From Nitrospira lenta (GTDB lineage Bacteria; Nitrospirota; Nitrospiria; Nitrospirales; Nitrospiraceae): a stretch of 37,178 bases of DNA. The notes under the pieces were generated by a model, which worked only from the letters and a program-made list of their open reading frames with translations, did no database searches and had not been told where the DNA came from. Every line of letters starts with the position of its first letter. The first letter of the stretch is position 1. Below are positions 16,066-24,381 of the stretch, one piece after another. The stretch is taken from positions 1 through 37,178 of the forward strand of contig CAMDPZ010000017.1 in NCBI GenBank assembly GCA_945905765.1, written 5' to 3'. The position numbers were made by a program, and so were the translations under genes.

Positions 16066-16953
16066 ATGAAGTGGATGAAGGGTACGTTCCTACTGTTGGC
16101 CGCCAACATTCTGATCATGGTGACGCTCTCGCTCACCGTGCCGCTCTTGATCAATATCGTGCTGCCGATGTTCGGGGTCGATCTCAGAGGATCGGTCGAT
16201 TTGAGTTCGTTAGTCTGGGCCCTCGTGCTCGGCTTTGGCGGCGCCTTTATCAGTTTGGCCTTTTCCAAACAAATGGCGCGGGCCATGCTGGATTGCAGGC
16301 AGATCACGCAACCGCAATCTCATGCCGAACAGGTCGTATACGGCTCCGTGCAGGAAATCGCGCAACGGCTTCACATTACGATGCCTGAGGTCTGGGTCTA
16401 CGAGTCAGCCGATCCCAACGCCTTCGCGACCGGCCCCAGCAAGAACAACTCCATGGTGGCCGTCTCGACCGGTCTATTGACGCATCTGCAGGAGCAGGAA
16501 GTGCGGGCCGTCCTCGCCCATGAAATGGGCCATGTCTACAACGGGGACATGTTCGCGACAACCGTGCTGGCCGGCCTGATGAACACCTTCGTGTACTACA
16601 TCTCGATGTGGGTGCGCCGGTTCTTCACGGAACGCGATCAGGCGATGCTCGGGTTCGGGCTCTCGATCGTGTTGCAGATCATCGTCAGTGTCCTGGCCTC
16701 GGTCCTGATCAGCTGGTTTTCACGGCAGCGGGAATATGGCGCGGACGCCTTTGCTGCCAAGGTCTACGGCAAGGACTCGATGATCTCGGCCCTGCGCGCC
16801 ATCGACCGCTGGGTCACCAGGTCGCAAATCGAGTATTCCTCACAGGACGCGCTGGCGACTATGAAGATCTCCGGCAACTCGTCCGGGTTCATGCATCTCT
16901 TTGCCACGCATCCGCCGATCGAAGCGCGCATCGACGCCTTGGAACGGCTCTAA
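16066..16953 (+). CDS. htpX: Membrane zinc metalloprotease HtpX
   Basis: The product is 295 residues, close to E. coli HtpX (293). GGAGGA precedes the ATG. Two N-terminal hydrophobic helices (about 7-34 and 47-66) come before the zinc site HEMGH at 152-156, with the third ligand Glu223 in REYGADAFAAK. Two further hydrophobic segments lie between them (about 163-182 and 195-217). HtpX is an M48 protease of the cytoplasmic membrane that degrades misfolded membrane proteins along with FtsH. It is monocistronic and converges on a small unknown gene. Confidence 0.96.
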   Translation: MKWMKGTFLLLAANILIMVTLSLTVPLLINIVLPMFGVDLRGSVDLSSLVWALVLGFGGAFISLAFSKQMARAMLDCRQITQPQSHAEQVVYGSVQEIAQRLHITMPEVWVYESADPNAFATGPSKNNSMVAVSTGLLTHLQEQEVRAVLAHEMGHVYNGDMFATTVLAGLMNTFVYYISMWVRRFFTERDQAMLGFGLSIVLQIIVSVLASVLISWFSRQREYGADAFAAKVYGKDSMISALRAIDRWVTRSQIEYSSQDALATMKISGNSSGFMHLFATHPPIEARIDALERL

Positions 16954-16966
16954 TCGGTCGCAGGCT

Positions 16967-17254
16967 TCAGGCTTTTCGATAAAACGAAATATTGGTCCGA
17001 TATTCCTGAATCGCGGCAGCCAGGCTCTGGCTGCCGCGAGGGATATTCGCCTCCAGGGCATCTTCAATCGCGGGATCGTCGATCTCCACATCATAACGAT
17101 CCTGCACATTGGTCAGGACGGGCCCCTGCATCGCGATCTCCCGCGGCATGAAAATCTCTTTCCAGACCTCCTTCTCGACCAGACACACATCTCTGAATCG
17201 CTCATAGAGCAAGGTCAACTTCTCTTGATCCGTCACTTTAATGCGCTCTCCCAT
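16967..17254 (-). CDS. Unknown small cytosolic protein
   Basis: The product is 95 residues: mostly helical, charged and without signal peptide, membrane segment or metal motif. Recognisable words are RFRDVCLVEKEVWKEIF and VEIDDPAIEDALEANIPRG. It lies 27 bases after an exported unknown protein on the same strand and may be its operon partner. I do not recognise the family. Confidence 0.65.
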   Translation of the reverse strand: MGERIKVTDQEKLTLLYERFRDVCLVEKEVWKEIFMPREIAMQGPVLTNVQDRYDVEIDDPAIEDALEANIPRGSQSLAAAIQEYRTNISFYRKA

Positions 17255-17281
17255 CCTGTTCCTTTTCTCTGTTGAATGACG

Positions 17282-17917
17282 CTACTTGCGCGGGCTCCCG
17301 CCGGCAGGAGCCACCTCGACAATAGTAAACCGCATAGTGCCAACCTGATTGCCTGCATGAAACGACTGTTGCCCGAGCGGCGTGATGAACAGTTTCACCA
17401 GATAGGTCCCGACGGCCCAAGCCTCTCCCGACCTCTTGAGTTCCAGGAATCCATACCGTTCATGCCCCGGCACTTCCAGGGTATCCTTGCCCAGCGGCAC
17501 GGACGAGAGCAGACCCTGCGCCCCCTCCTGAAACCATTGCGCGCTGAACTGAGTCGGATCTTCCAGCGGAGCTGATTCGAACACAATATAGATCGCCGGA
17601 ATATCGGCAGGGAAAACCGACCCAGGCTCGACTGGCTTCAACCGGGGATCTTGCGTGTACCAGCCTTTCCGTCCGAACGTGTCCCACTCGACGTCATAGC
17701 CCTTGGCCATTTTGATCCAAGTGAACAGGGATTGTGGAATGCCCTTCTTCTGTTCGTCGAACGAGGGACTTTGCGTGGGATCTGCCTCGGTCGTCGCTTG
17801 CTCTTTTTGCGCGACAGTCTCGCGCGCCTCAGCTCCCTGCCAGAGACAAAGCACAAGACTCCAGCCGACAAGCATGCTCGCCAGGGCCTGCATTCTGATT
17901 CTTCCTATCTCTTTCAT
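17282..17917 (-). CDS. Exported protein of unknown function
   Basis: The product is 211 residues from ATG 17917, with GAGGG upstream; an in-frame GTG at 17926 would add three. A signal peptide spans about residues 1-31, cut near AEA. The mature domain is beta-rich, with words such as AIYIVFESAPLEDPTQFSA and VGTYLVKLFITPLGQQSF, resembling small periplasmic beta-sandwich proteins. It has no Cys in the mature part and no catalytic motif. It is divergent from the MFS gene and heads a probable pair with the downstream 95-residue protein. Confidence 0.75.
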   Translation of the reverse strand: MKEIGRIRMQALASMLVGWSLVLCLWQGAEARETVAQKEQATTEADPTQSPSFDEQKKGIPQSLFTWIKMAKGYDVEWDTFGRKGWYTQDPRLKPVEPGSVFPADIPAIYIVFESAPLEDPTQFSAQWFQEGAQGLLSSVPLGKDTLEVPGHERYGFLELKRSGEAWAVGTYLVKLFITPLGQQSFHAGNQVGTMRFTIVEVAPAGGSPRK

Positions 17918-18070
17918 GGGAGCCACCCTCGACCCTCTTCACTCATCTGGCATGGTATCGAGAGCGCAGCAAGGGGTCAACAACCGACTGACCGAACGGC
18001 TGATCTCTGTACGCTCTGCCTCCCCGTCTATGCTAGGCTCGTTCACCATTTCCGCTCAGGAAACAATCGC

Positions 18071-19474
18071 GTGCAGCTGACACAGTCCGAGACTACTCAA
18101 AAAGCTGAACCAGCCAACGCCCAGCCAAAGATCACCGGCGAGCGAGGGCTTCGCTACGGCCTCCGGGATGGAGCCTGCCAGGCCATTACACAGGGAAGCG
18201 GCGAACAGTATCTCTCCGCCTTCGCCCTGCTTCTGCATGCCAGCCCCTTTCAACTGGGTGTGCTCTCCGCCTTGCCGCAGCTCATCGGCACAGGGGCCCA
18301 ACTCATTTCGGTCAAGTTATTGCAGTGGTTCCCCAACCGCAAAACTCTCATCTCTGCCGGCACAGTCGGGCAAGCCCTGGCCTGGCTACCGATCGTACTG
18401 CTCCCGCTCCTGCTTCCGGAATGGGGCCCCTGGCTCCTCGTGGGTGGCGCCGCCACCTATTTTGCCTGCGCCCACTTCACCACCCCGGCCTGGAACAGCT
18501 TGATTGTCGATTGGCTGGACCAACATGAACGGGGCGCCTACTTCGCGCGCCGCGCCCAAATCGTCGCCAGCCTCAGTTTCGTCGCGCTCTGTGGCGCTGG
18601 CTGGATCCTGAGCCTCTGGCAAGATTCCACGTCCGTCTGGTGGGGGTTCGTGCTGATCTTCGCTTTGGCCGGAAGCGCCCGCCTCCTCTCGGCCTTGGCC
18701 CTCTCCTCGGTTCAGGACCTGCAGCCCGCCGCCCAACTCGAAACGCAGCAAGGGTTCCGCCTCTTCTTTCGGCAACAGACGACGAAAGACTTCCGTTGCT
18801 TCCTGCTGTTTTCAGGCCTAATGCATGCCTCCGTCTTGATCGCCGGTCCGTTTTTCGTCCTCTACATCCTGCAGGACTTGCACCTCTCCTACTTCCCCTA
18901 CGGGGCATGGCTGGCAGCGGGCCTCCTCGGGCAACTCCTCACCCTGCATGCCTGGGGCCAACTCGGCGACCGCTTCGGAAACAAGGCCCTGCTCTCCATC
19001 ACCGGATTCATGGTGCCATTTTTGCCGATGCTCTACCTCGTGAGCACGAATCTCTTCTTTCTCCTGGCTGTCAGTTTTCTTGGCGGCGTGATCTGGGCCG
19101 GCTTGGCCTTGGGACTGCAGAACTATGTATTCGATTCGGTCAGACCGGAAGACCGCGCAAAAGCCATCGCGCTCTACAGCACGGTCAACGCCATCGGATG
19201 GTCGGTAGGGGCCTTGACGGGAAGCTGGCTGGTGGAACATCTGCCGTCACGCATCGAATGGGCCGGAGTCATCCTCCAGCCAGTATCGAACTTGCCTTTC
19301 GTATTCTTTCTCTCAGGCCTCTTACGGCTGCTGGTCTCAGCCTGCCTCCGTGGCACCTTCCATGAAGCGCGCCACGTCGAGCGAATCCCTCGCCGGCAAC
19401 TCCTCTGGGAATTGCCCCTCGTGAAACCCGTGGCGCTGCTGGTTAACTGGATCAGGCCCAAACCGAATCACTAA
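18071..19474 (+). CDS. Major facilitator superfamily transporter
   Basis: The product is 467 residues from GTG 18071 (AGGA about ten bases upstream). The frame is open much further upstream, but that part overlaps the exported-protein gene on the other strand and does not look like protein. About 12 hydrophobic helices are visible. A typical inter-helix loop is GQLGDRFGNKALL, the MFS loop motif. Its N-half has the pattern of MFS members similar to permeases with a short acidic start (YGLRDGACQ). The substrate cannot be told. The gene stands between the exported unknown protein and a small lipoprotein. Confidence 0.85.
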   Translation: MQLTQSETTQKAEPANAQPKITGERGLRYGLRDGACQAITQGSGEQYLSAFALLLHASPFQLGVLSALPQLIGTGAQLISVKLLQWFPNRKTLISAGTVGQALAWLPIVLLPLLLPEWGPWLLVGGAATYFACAHFTTPAWNSLIVDWLDQHERGAYFARRAQIVASLSFVALCGAGWILSLWQDSTSVWWGFVLIFALAGSARLLSALALSSVQDLQPAAQLETQQGFRLFFRQQTTKDFRCFLLFSGLMHASVLIAGPFFVLYILQDLHLSYFPYGAWLAAGLLGQLLTLHAWGQLGDRFGNKALLSITGFMVPFLPMLYLVSTNLFFLLAVSFLGGVIWAGLALGLQNYVFDSVRPEDRAKAIALYSTVNAIGWSVGALTGSWLVEHLPSRIEWAGVILQPVSNLPFVFFLSGLLRLLVSACLRGTFHEARHVERIPRRQLLWELPLVKPVALLVNWIRPKPNH

Positions 19475-19486
19475 CGTTCCGCCCGA

Positions 19487-19705
19487 TCATGGCATAGGCG
19501 GCTGGGCGGCTCGCCCCCGCTCCTCTTGCTTGAGCTTCTCGAAGGCCCGATCTGCATGGCTGCGCACTTGATCCGCAGTCGGATCGGAAGGCCCCTTCGG
19601 CGCCTCACTGGCGCAGGCTCCGACGACCAAAACCAACACCAGGCTCATCAGGCCCGCGCCCATGGCCCGCAGGCACTCCGCGACACTGACATGAATCGTC
19701 ACCAT
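19487..19705 (-). CDS. Small predicted lipoprotein
   Basis: The product is 72 residues from ATG 19705, with GGGAGGG upstream; the frame runs further but lacks a ribosome site. The hydrophobic segment ends in LVVGAC, a lipobox. The mature part of about 40 residues is charged and helical, containing ADQVRSHADRAFEKLKQEE. Nothing more is recognisable. It converges on the MFS gene, 12 bases away. Confidence 0.7.
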   Translation of the reverse strand: MVTIHVSVAECLRAMGAGLMSLVLVLVVGACASEAPKGPSDPTADQVRSHADRAFEKLKQEERGRAAQPPMP

Positions 19706-19823
19706 AAAATCCCTCCCGCGTGAACAGGGTGGCTCACGCTCACCACAGCCTATGATGTTACGCTCCCGACCACCAGAATAGAACCAGCCAGGCAATCGAC
19801 CGATTTACAAATACGATACTACA

Positions 19824-19852
19824 TTGACTCGGTCCTAACGACGCGCTATTCT
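19824..19852 (+). promoter_or_regulatory. Promoter of the YqeY-like gene
   Basis: TTGACT and TATTCT are separated by 17 bases, a good sigma-70 match, 40 bases before the ATG at 19892. Confidence 0.55.
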
Positions 19853-19891
19853 CAGCCACATCCCATCTTCATCTACAGCTCCTGAGGCCCC

Positions 19892-20338
19892 ATGTCGCTA
19901 CACGACCGTCTGACCGAAGATCTCAAGCTCGCCATGAAGGCTCGCGACCAACTGCGGATGGACGTGATTCGCATGGTCAAGGCCGCCGTCATGAACAAGG
20001 AACTGGAGCTCAAGAAGGATCTCGACGATGCGGAAATGAGCCGCGTCATGACCACCATGATCAAGCAACGGCGGGAATCTGTCGAGCAATTCGAAAAAGG
20101 CAACCGCGCCGAGCTCGCCGCCAAAGAACGGCAGGAAATTGTCATTCTCGAATCCTACCTCCCCCAAGCCATTTCCATTGAGCAGCTCTCCACCATCGTG
20201 GACGCCGCCATTCAGGAAACCGGCGCGCATTCGCTGAAAGAAATGGGTGCGGTCATGAAGGCTGTGATGGTCCGCGTGGCCGGGCAAACAGTCGACGGCA
20301 AACAGATCAGCGAACTCGTCCGCTCCAAGCTCCAGTAG
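19892..20338 (+). CDS. YqeY-like protein (GatB/YqeY domain)
   Basis: The product is 148 residues, the usual length of YqeY proteins. The N-terminal helical part includes LTEDLKLAMKARDQLRMDV and IKQRRESVEQFEKGNR, both family hallmarks, followed by EIVILESYLPQ and the C-terminal domain ending with GKQISELVRSKLQ. The C-terminal domain is shared with the tRNA-binding tail of GatB, but stand-alone YqeY has no proven amidotransferase activity. The receiver gene downstream starts 72 bases later and may share its transcript. Confidence 0.92.
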   Translation: MSLHDRLTEDLKLAMKARDQLRMDVIRMVKAAVMNKELELKKDLDDAEMSRVMTTMIKQRRESVEQFEKGNRAELAAKERQEIVILESYLPQAISIEQLSTIVDAAIQETGAHSLKEMGAVMKAVMVRVAGQTVDGKQISELVRSKLQ

Positions 20339-20410
20339 CCCGATCGGCGTCTGCTATACTGAAAGGAGTCCGCATGCACAGGTAAGTGCGCGCGCCCAAC
20401 AGGAGTGGCT

Positions 20411-21049
20411 ATGGGCATTCTGATCGTCGATGATTCTCCAGACCAACAGGCCATCCTCCGGACCATCCTCGGGAAAGCCGGCCATCAAGATATCCTGAGC
20501 GCCGAATCGGCCGAGGCCGCATTCCCCCTGCTCGGCATGAACGGCCAGGCGCCCTCCGCACCGATCGACTTGATTCTGATGGATGTCCTCATGCAGGAGA
20601 TGGACGGGGTCGAAGCCTGCCGCCGGATCAAGGCCTGCGCCCATCTTCGCGACATTCCCATCATCATGGTCACGGCCAAGAGCGACCATTCCGATCTCCA
20701 AGCGGCCTTTGCGGCCGGCGCCATCGATTTCATCACCAAACCCGTCAACAGCATCGAACTCCTGGCGCGAGCCTCGTCCGCGCTGGCCTTGAAAAAGGAA
20801 ATGGACTGCCGCAAAGCGCGCGAGATGGAGCTCCAGCGAAGCAACGAAGAGCTCCAGAAAGCGCTCCGGGAGGTCAAAGTCCTCAGAGGGCTCATCCCGA
20901 TCTGCGCTTCCTGCAAGAAGATCCGTAATGACGGAGGCTTCTGGCAGCAGTTGGAGGAATATATCGGCGAGCATTCCGAAGCGGAGTTCAGCCACGGCAT
21001 CTGCAAGCCCTGCGTGAAAAAGCTTTATCCTGGAGTTTATCAAGAGTAG
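20411..21049 (+). CDS. Response regulator with C-terminal Cys-pair domain
   Basis: The product is 212 residues from ATG 20411, with AGGAG six bases upstream. The receiver domain has Asp58 (LILMDVLMQEMDG) and Lys in FITKPVN; the common MP after the Asp turn is MQ here. A charged coiled linker leads to a C-terminal 55-residue module with CASC and CKPC (about residues 163 and 201), likely a zinc ribbon. That module ends many response regulators of environmental bacteria and its function is unknown. The receiver is a close paralogue of the next gene's receiver, so the two arose by tandem duplication. Confidence 0.88.
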   Translation: MGILIVDDSPDQQAILRTILGKAGHQDILSAESAEAAFPLLGMNGQAPSAPIDLILMDVLMQEMDGVEACRRIKACAHLRDIPIIMVTAKSDHSDLQAAFAAGAIDFITKPVNSIELLARASSALALKKEMDCRKAREMELQRSNEELQKALREVKVLRGLIPICASCKKIRNDGGFWQQLEEYIGEHSEAEFSHGICKPCVKKLYPGVYQE

Positions 21050-21103
21050 CTGCTACGATTTTTTCAAGCCGATCGTTCGCCTATTTACGGGATAGACACA
21101 ACC

Positions 21104-22108
21104 ATGGCCATCTTAATCGTTGACGACTCAGCGGATGACCGCCTCCTGGTTCAATCGATTCTCTCGGCTGCCAACTACGATCAAATCCTGACGGCTGACT
21201 CGGCCGCCGGCGCATTCCATCTGCTCGGACTCGACGGCGACCAGCACGAAGCCGCGCGCATCGACCTCATCCTCATGGACATCATGATGCCGGACATGAG
21301 CGGCATCGAAGCCTGCCGCCAGATCAAAGCCACCGAACGATTCCGGGACACACCCATCATCATGGTCACCGTCAAAACCGATCCCGTCGAGCTCCAACTC
21401 GCCTTTGCCGCCGGCGCGCTCGACTACATTGCAAAGCCCGTCAACAAAGTTGAACTGCTGACGCGCGTCCGCTCCGTCCTCCGGCTGGTTCACGAGATCG
21501 ATCGGCGGAAAGCGCACGAACAGGAACTGCTGGAGGTCATGCGTCAGCTCCAGGAAGCCAACCAGATGCTTCTGCGATTATCCAGTCTGGACGGCCTCAC
21601 CGGCATCACCAACCGCCGCCAATTCGACGATTTCCTGGACCAGGAATGGCGCCGCGCGGTCCGCGAGGTCGCGCCCCTCTCCCTGATCATGCTCGACATC
21701 GATCGGTTCAAATCCTACAACGATGCCCTCGGCCATACGTCGGGCGACGAATGTCTCCGGCAGGTCGCCCTCGCCATCTCGGGGGCCGTCAACAGACCGG
21801 GAGACCTAGTCGCCCGGTACGGCGGTGACGAATTCGTGGTCGTCCTCCCCGGCACCCGCACGGACGGAGCGGCGCAGGTGGCGGAAACACTTCGCCAGCG
21901 CATTCAATCCCTCGACATCACCCACGCCGACGGCAAAGGCCTCACGATCAGCGTCGGTTCTGCCAGCATCATCCCAAGCCGGAACAGCTCCGCCACCGAG
22001 CTGGTCAAAGCTGCGGACCAAGCGCTCTATCGAGCCAAGCAGGAAGGCCGCAATCGGGCCAAACAAGCAGGCATTCTCACGCTCGTCCCTCACTCCGACG
22101 AGGACTGA
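21104..22108 (+). CDS. Response regulator with GGDEF domain (diguanylate cyclase)
   Basis: The product is 334 residues. Receiver residues 1-125 have Asp59 ([13 protein letters not shown]) and the Lys in YIAKPVN. A coiled linker with REL-type repeats precedes a GGDEF domain with an intact active site GGDEF and, five residues before it, an RxxD product-inhibition site (RPGD). It should make cyclic di-GMP when phosphorylated and be feedback-inhibited. It resembles PleD/WspR in layout. It lies in a row with a paralogous receiver protein and an Hpt protein, suggesting one signalling pathway. Confidence 0.94.
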   Translation: MAILIVDDSADDRLLVQSILSAANYDQILTADSAAGAFHLLGLDGDQHEAARIDLILMDIMMPDMSGIEACRQIKATERFRDTPIIMVTVKTDPVELQLAFAAGALDYIAKPVNKVELLTRVRSVLRLVHEIDRRKAHEQELLEVMRQLQEANQMLLRLSSLDGLTGITNRRQFDDFLDQEWRRAVREVAPLSLIMLDIDRFKSYNDALGHTSGDECLRQVALAISGAVNRPGDLVARYGGDEFVVVLPGTRTDGAAQVAETLRQRIQSLDITHADGKGLTISVGSASIIPSRNSSATELVKAADQALYRAKQEGRNRAKQAGILTLVPHSDED

Positions 22109-22159
22109 CGATCGTCCACGCCCCGCTCTCCAGGAAATCCTCCCAACCGGCAAAGGACG

Positions 22160-22498
22160 ATGCCCCTCATGGCCACGAAACCGAATGCGAACACCTCGCA
22201 CGCGCTGATCGCACACATCAGCCAGGACCTCGAAGCCATCGTGCCAGGGTTTCTCGACAATCGTCGCCGCGACGTGCAACGGCTCGAAGCCGCGCTGGAG
22301 CAGCACGACCTGAAGACGATTGAACTGATTGGACATCGGATGAATGGAGACGGAGGAGGATACGGCTTCTCCGCCATCAGTGCGATAGGAGCAGCCTTAG
22401 AGCAAGCGACCGCACGAAAAGACCTCGTCGCCATCCGACGACACACCGCCGAACTCATCGACTTTCTGGCGCGCGTGAGGGTGGTCTATCAGAGATAA
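22160..22498 (+). CDS. Stand-alone Hpt (histidine phosphotransfer) protein
   Basis: The product is 112 residues behind AAAGGA. The four-helix Hpt pattern is visible, with the phosphorylatable His in IGHRMNGDGGGYGF followed by the helix ISAIGAALEQA. The usual Lys after the His (HxxKG) is Asn here. Such proteins relay phosphate between hybrid kinases and receivers. It lies 51 bases after the diguanylate cyclase gene and may feed phosphate to one of the two receivers; no hybrid kinase is in the window. Confidence 0.85.
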   Translation: MPLMATKPNANTSHALIAHISQDLEAIVPGFLDNRRRDVQRLEAALEQHDLKTIELIGHRMNGDGGGYGFSAISAIGAALEQATARKDLVAIRRHTAELIDFLARVRVVYQR

Positions 22499-22808
22499 AA
22501 GGAACAGAAGAGAGAAAACGCGGCACGGGAGCAGAAAGCCCTAAAACTGGAGGGGAGTTACCCGCGGGCAACAATATGAAAAGCGCACGGCACGAGCAGG
22601 CTTGGTTTGGTGGAGGGCAACCGCTACCTGATTTATTTAGGCCAACGATCCGCGTCCCGCTGAGAGCTGGTCCTGGGCTAGTCCAAAAATCAAAGACGGC
22701 GTAATATAGCAACGCGGGCTAGGGGTCGGCTTGATCATCGGCCTTGAACGCGGCGACCCTGCGCCGCTGCCCGCGCCTCTACTCAGGGTTGCTCCAAAGG
22801 GAGGAGCC
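22499..22808. other. Intergenic boundary region without a gene
   Basis: No supported gene was found in these 310 bases between the Hpt gene and the first gene of the putative mobile element. GGGCTAG occurs twice about 40 bases apart (22675 and 22716). No tRNA fragment or long direct repeat matching the far side of the element was found, so an attachment site is not shown. Confidence 0.4.
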
Positions 22809-23837
22809 ATGTCAGCACGCTCTCACCTACATAAGCCGAACAGACCCGCTACCATCTCTCAGGAGCACGCTCCCACGCCTTTCCTGCTTCCGGTACGGAT
22901 GGAAAACATGACCGTGGAGACGTGGCTGCTCCAGGTTGCCGCGTACCGGCCACAACTGCCCATAGAGGACCGATATGAGGTGCTGTTGTGGAGCTGGCCG
23001 ATCCGGCGCGCCATCGCCTCGCTCTCTCCGAATCCGTTGTGGACCTGCAAAGACGATGACAAGGAGACCCTTGATCGAAAAGCAGCAGTCCTGACGCGCC
23101 TCGAAAGCCTTGAGCGGAGATGGTATCCCTACAGATCGCTGTCCAAGATTAACGAGTTTCACGACGTTGACTTTACAAAACTGTGCCGAGACATCTGTGG
23201 CCAGTTACGCGAGTTGCCGGATGTTCCTGTGCCTGATCCAGACAACGATCCCTTATGGCTCGCACGACTTATCGAAACCCGCTGGGGTGATGGGCGATAT
23301 GACTACCGGCGCGACGCGCAGTACGAGATCATGGTACGTCTCAATCCAGCCATGCGCCAGCAAGTCTGCGAGATTGGCGAACGGGCGCGGGATGCCGCCT
23401 ACCGTTCCGTGCAAACCACTCGTTTACTCGACGAGCTGCGCCATACCAAGAAGAGCATGGAGTCGTTTATCTCTTGGCTGGGCAAGGCAAAGAATCATAT
23501 GCCATTTGTCGAAGGACAGATCCCGTCTGACGCTGAGCTCAATATCAGCTCACTGGAGTGGTTGTACAGCGAGGATCTTGCGGCCTTCTCTGCCGCATTC
23601 CAGGTTGTAACAGCCAAACAAAAGAGGGTAACGGACTATCTGGAGCACACGTTCGACAGCCTCCGGAAAGACGCAGGGCGCGACCGGCGCACCAAAGCGG
23701 GGAAACCGTCCTGCCCGTGGGTGGCTCGCGCAACCCAAGCCATGATGGACCTGAGAGTGAAGCCAGAGGACCTGAGATTGAAGCAAGAGGACCGAAGCGA
23801 ACTGCTCAGCGCCTGGAGCCTCAAGCCCTTGGCGTAA
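22809..23837 (+). CDS. Unknown 342-residue protein at the start of a putative mobile element
   Basis: I chose ATG 22809 because GGAGGAG lies just upstream; the open frame reaches 22731 without a ribosome site. The product is 342 residues, soluble, Trp- and Arg-rich, with no membrane segment, Cys motif or P-loop. Recognisable stretches are RYEVLLWSWPIRRAIASL and YDYRRDAQYEIMVRL; the tail has two RVKPEDLRLKQED-like repeats. I do not recognise the family. Position next to a Cro/CI-like gene and a primase-helicase suggests it belongs to an integrated element, where it might be a replication or regulatory protein. That is inference. Confidence 0.7.
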   Translation: MSARSHLHKPNRPATISQEHAPTPFLLPVRMENMTVETWLLQVAAYRPQLPIEDRYEVLLWSWPIRRAIASLSPNPLWTCKDDDKETLDRKAAVLTRLESLERRWYPYRSLSKINEFHDVDFTKLCRDICGQLRELPDVPVPDPDNDPLWLARLIETRWGDGRYDYRRDAQYEIMVRLNPAMRQQVCEIGERARDAAYRSVQTTRLLDELRHTKKSMESFISWLGKAKNHMPFVEGQIPSDAELNISSLEWLYSEDLAAFSAAFQVVTAKQKRVTDYLEHTFDSLRKDAGRDRRTKAGKPSCPWVARATQAMMDLRVKPEDLRLKQEDRSELLSAWSLKPLA

Positions 23838-23942
23838 CGATTTTTCTCCATTCACGATAGCGGCTCTCCGCTGCTCCTCCCCCGCATCTCCGTTTAATTT
23901 TCTACTCAAAAATTAGCGCATTTTCGAAATCGCCATGGCGGG

Positions 23943-23974
23943 CTAGAATTAGCTCGACCACAGTAAAAACTGTG
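23943..23974 (+). promoter_or_regulatory. Promoter -10 and palindromic operator of the HTH gene
   Basis: TAGAAT at 23943-23948 is a good -10, preceded at 17 bases by a weak -35 (TTTTCG). Immediately downstream, at 23959-23974, lies a perfect palindrome CACAGT-AAAA-ACTGTG. It sits 15 bases before the start of a Cro/CI-like gene, where an autorepressor would be expected to bind. Confidence 0.5.
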
Positions 23975-23989
23975 TGAGGAGATTTCACT

Positions 23990-24190
23990 ATGCCATTTCC
24001 CAAGTTAGACGGACGGGCCATTCAGATCGGGCGGTCAATGCGCGGCATGACGCAGCGCGAGTTAGCGATAGCCACCCGGCTGAAGCCGTGGAGGCTCTGG
24101 GCCATTGAACATGACAAGAGTCCCGCGCGCCACGATGAACTCGCGAAAATTCTACGCGCGCTCTCAACGGGAGACACAACAGGGCGATGA
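23990..24190 (+). CDS. Cro/CI-like helix-turn-helix regulator
   Basis: The product is 66 residues behind AGGAGA. It is a single XRE-type helix-turn-helix domain: IGRSMRGMTQRELAIATRLKPWRLWAIEHDKSPAR has the usual helix-2 turn (TQRELA) and recognition helix. It lacks a C-terminal dimerisation or protease domain, so it resembles Cro more than CI. A perfect palindrome lies just upstream of its start, consistent with self-regulation. Its stop overlaps the start of the next gene (ATGA), and it leads a coupled run toward the primase-helicase gene. Confidence 0.8.
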   Translation: MPFPKLDGRAIQIGRSMRGMTQRELAIATRLKPWRLWAIEHDKSPARHDELAKILRALSTGDTTGR

Positions 24191-24381
24191 AAATGCCGCT
24201 TTTCATGCCCCTTGCCTCCGGTGGCCTCACTCGCCACTCAACTGGCCTGTCGCCTGCCCACATTGAACTCGTCAAAATGCTCTCCGCGATTGCCGTCGAA
24301 GATTATCTGCGCGAGGTCGAGGCGGGCACGGAATGTACGGACGAAACCGTCCAGCAACAACACGAGGAGATCCCCCGATGA
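24187..24381 (+). CDS. Small protein between HTH regulator and primase-helicase
   Basis: The product is 64 residues. It overlaps the previous stop and the next start by four bases each (ATGA), so it is translationally coupled on both sides. The C-terminal two-thirds is an acidic helix (SAIAVEDYLREVEAGTE). No known motif is seen. The double coupling is the main reason to accept it as real. Confidence 0.65.
   Translation: MKMPLFMPLASGGLTRHSTGLSPAHIELVKMLSAIAVEDYLREVEAGTECTDETVQQQHEEIPR

Noticed and set aside
17651-18070. Upstream extension of the MFS frame (140 codons)
   Set aside because: It overlaps the exported-protein gene on the opposite strand, is not hydrophobic in an MFS manner, and a GTG start with a ribosome site exists at 18071.
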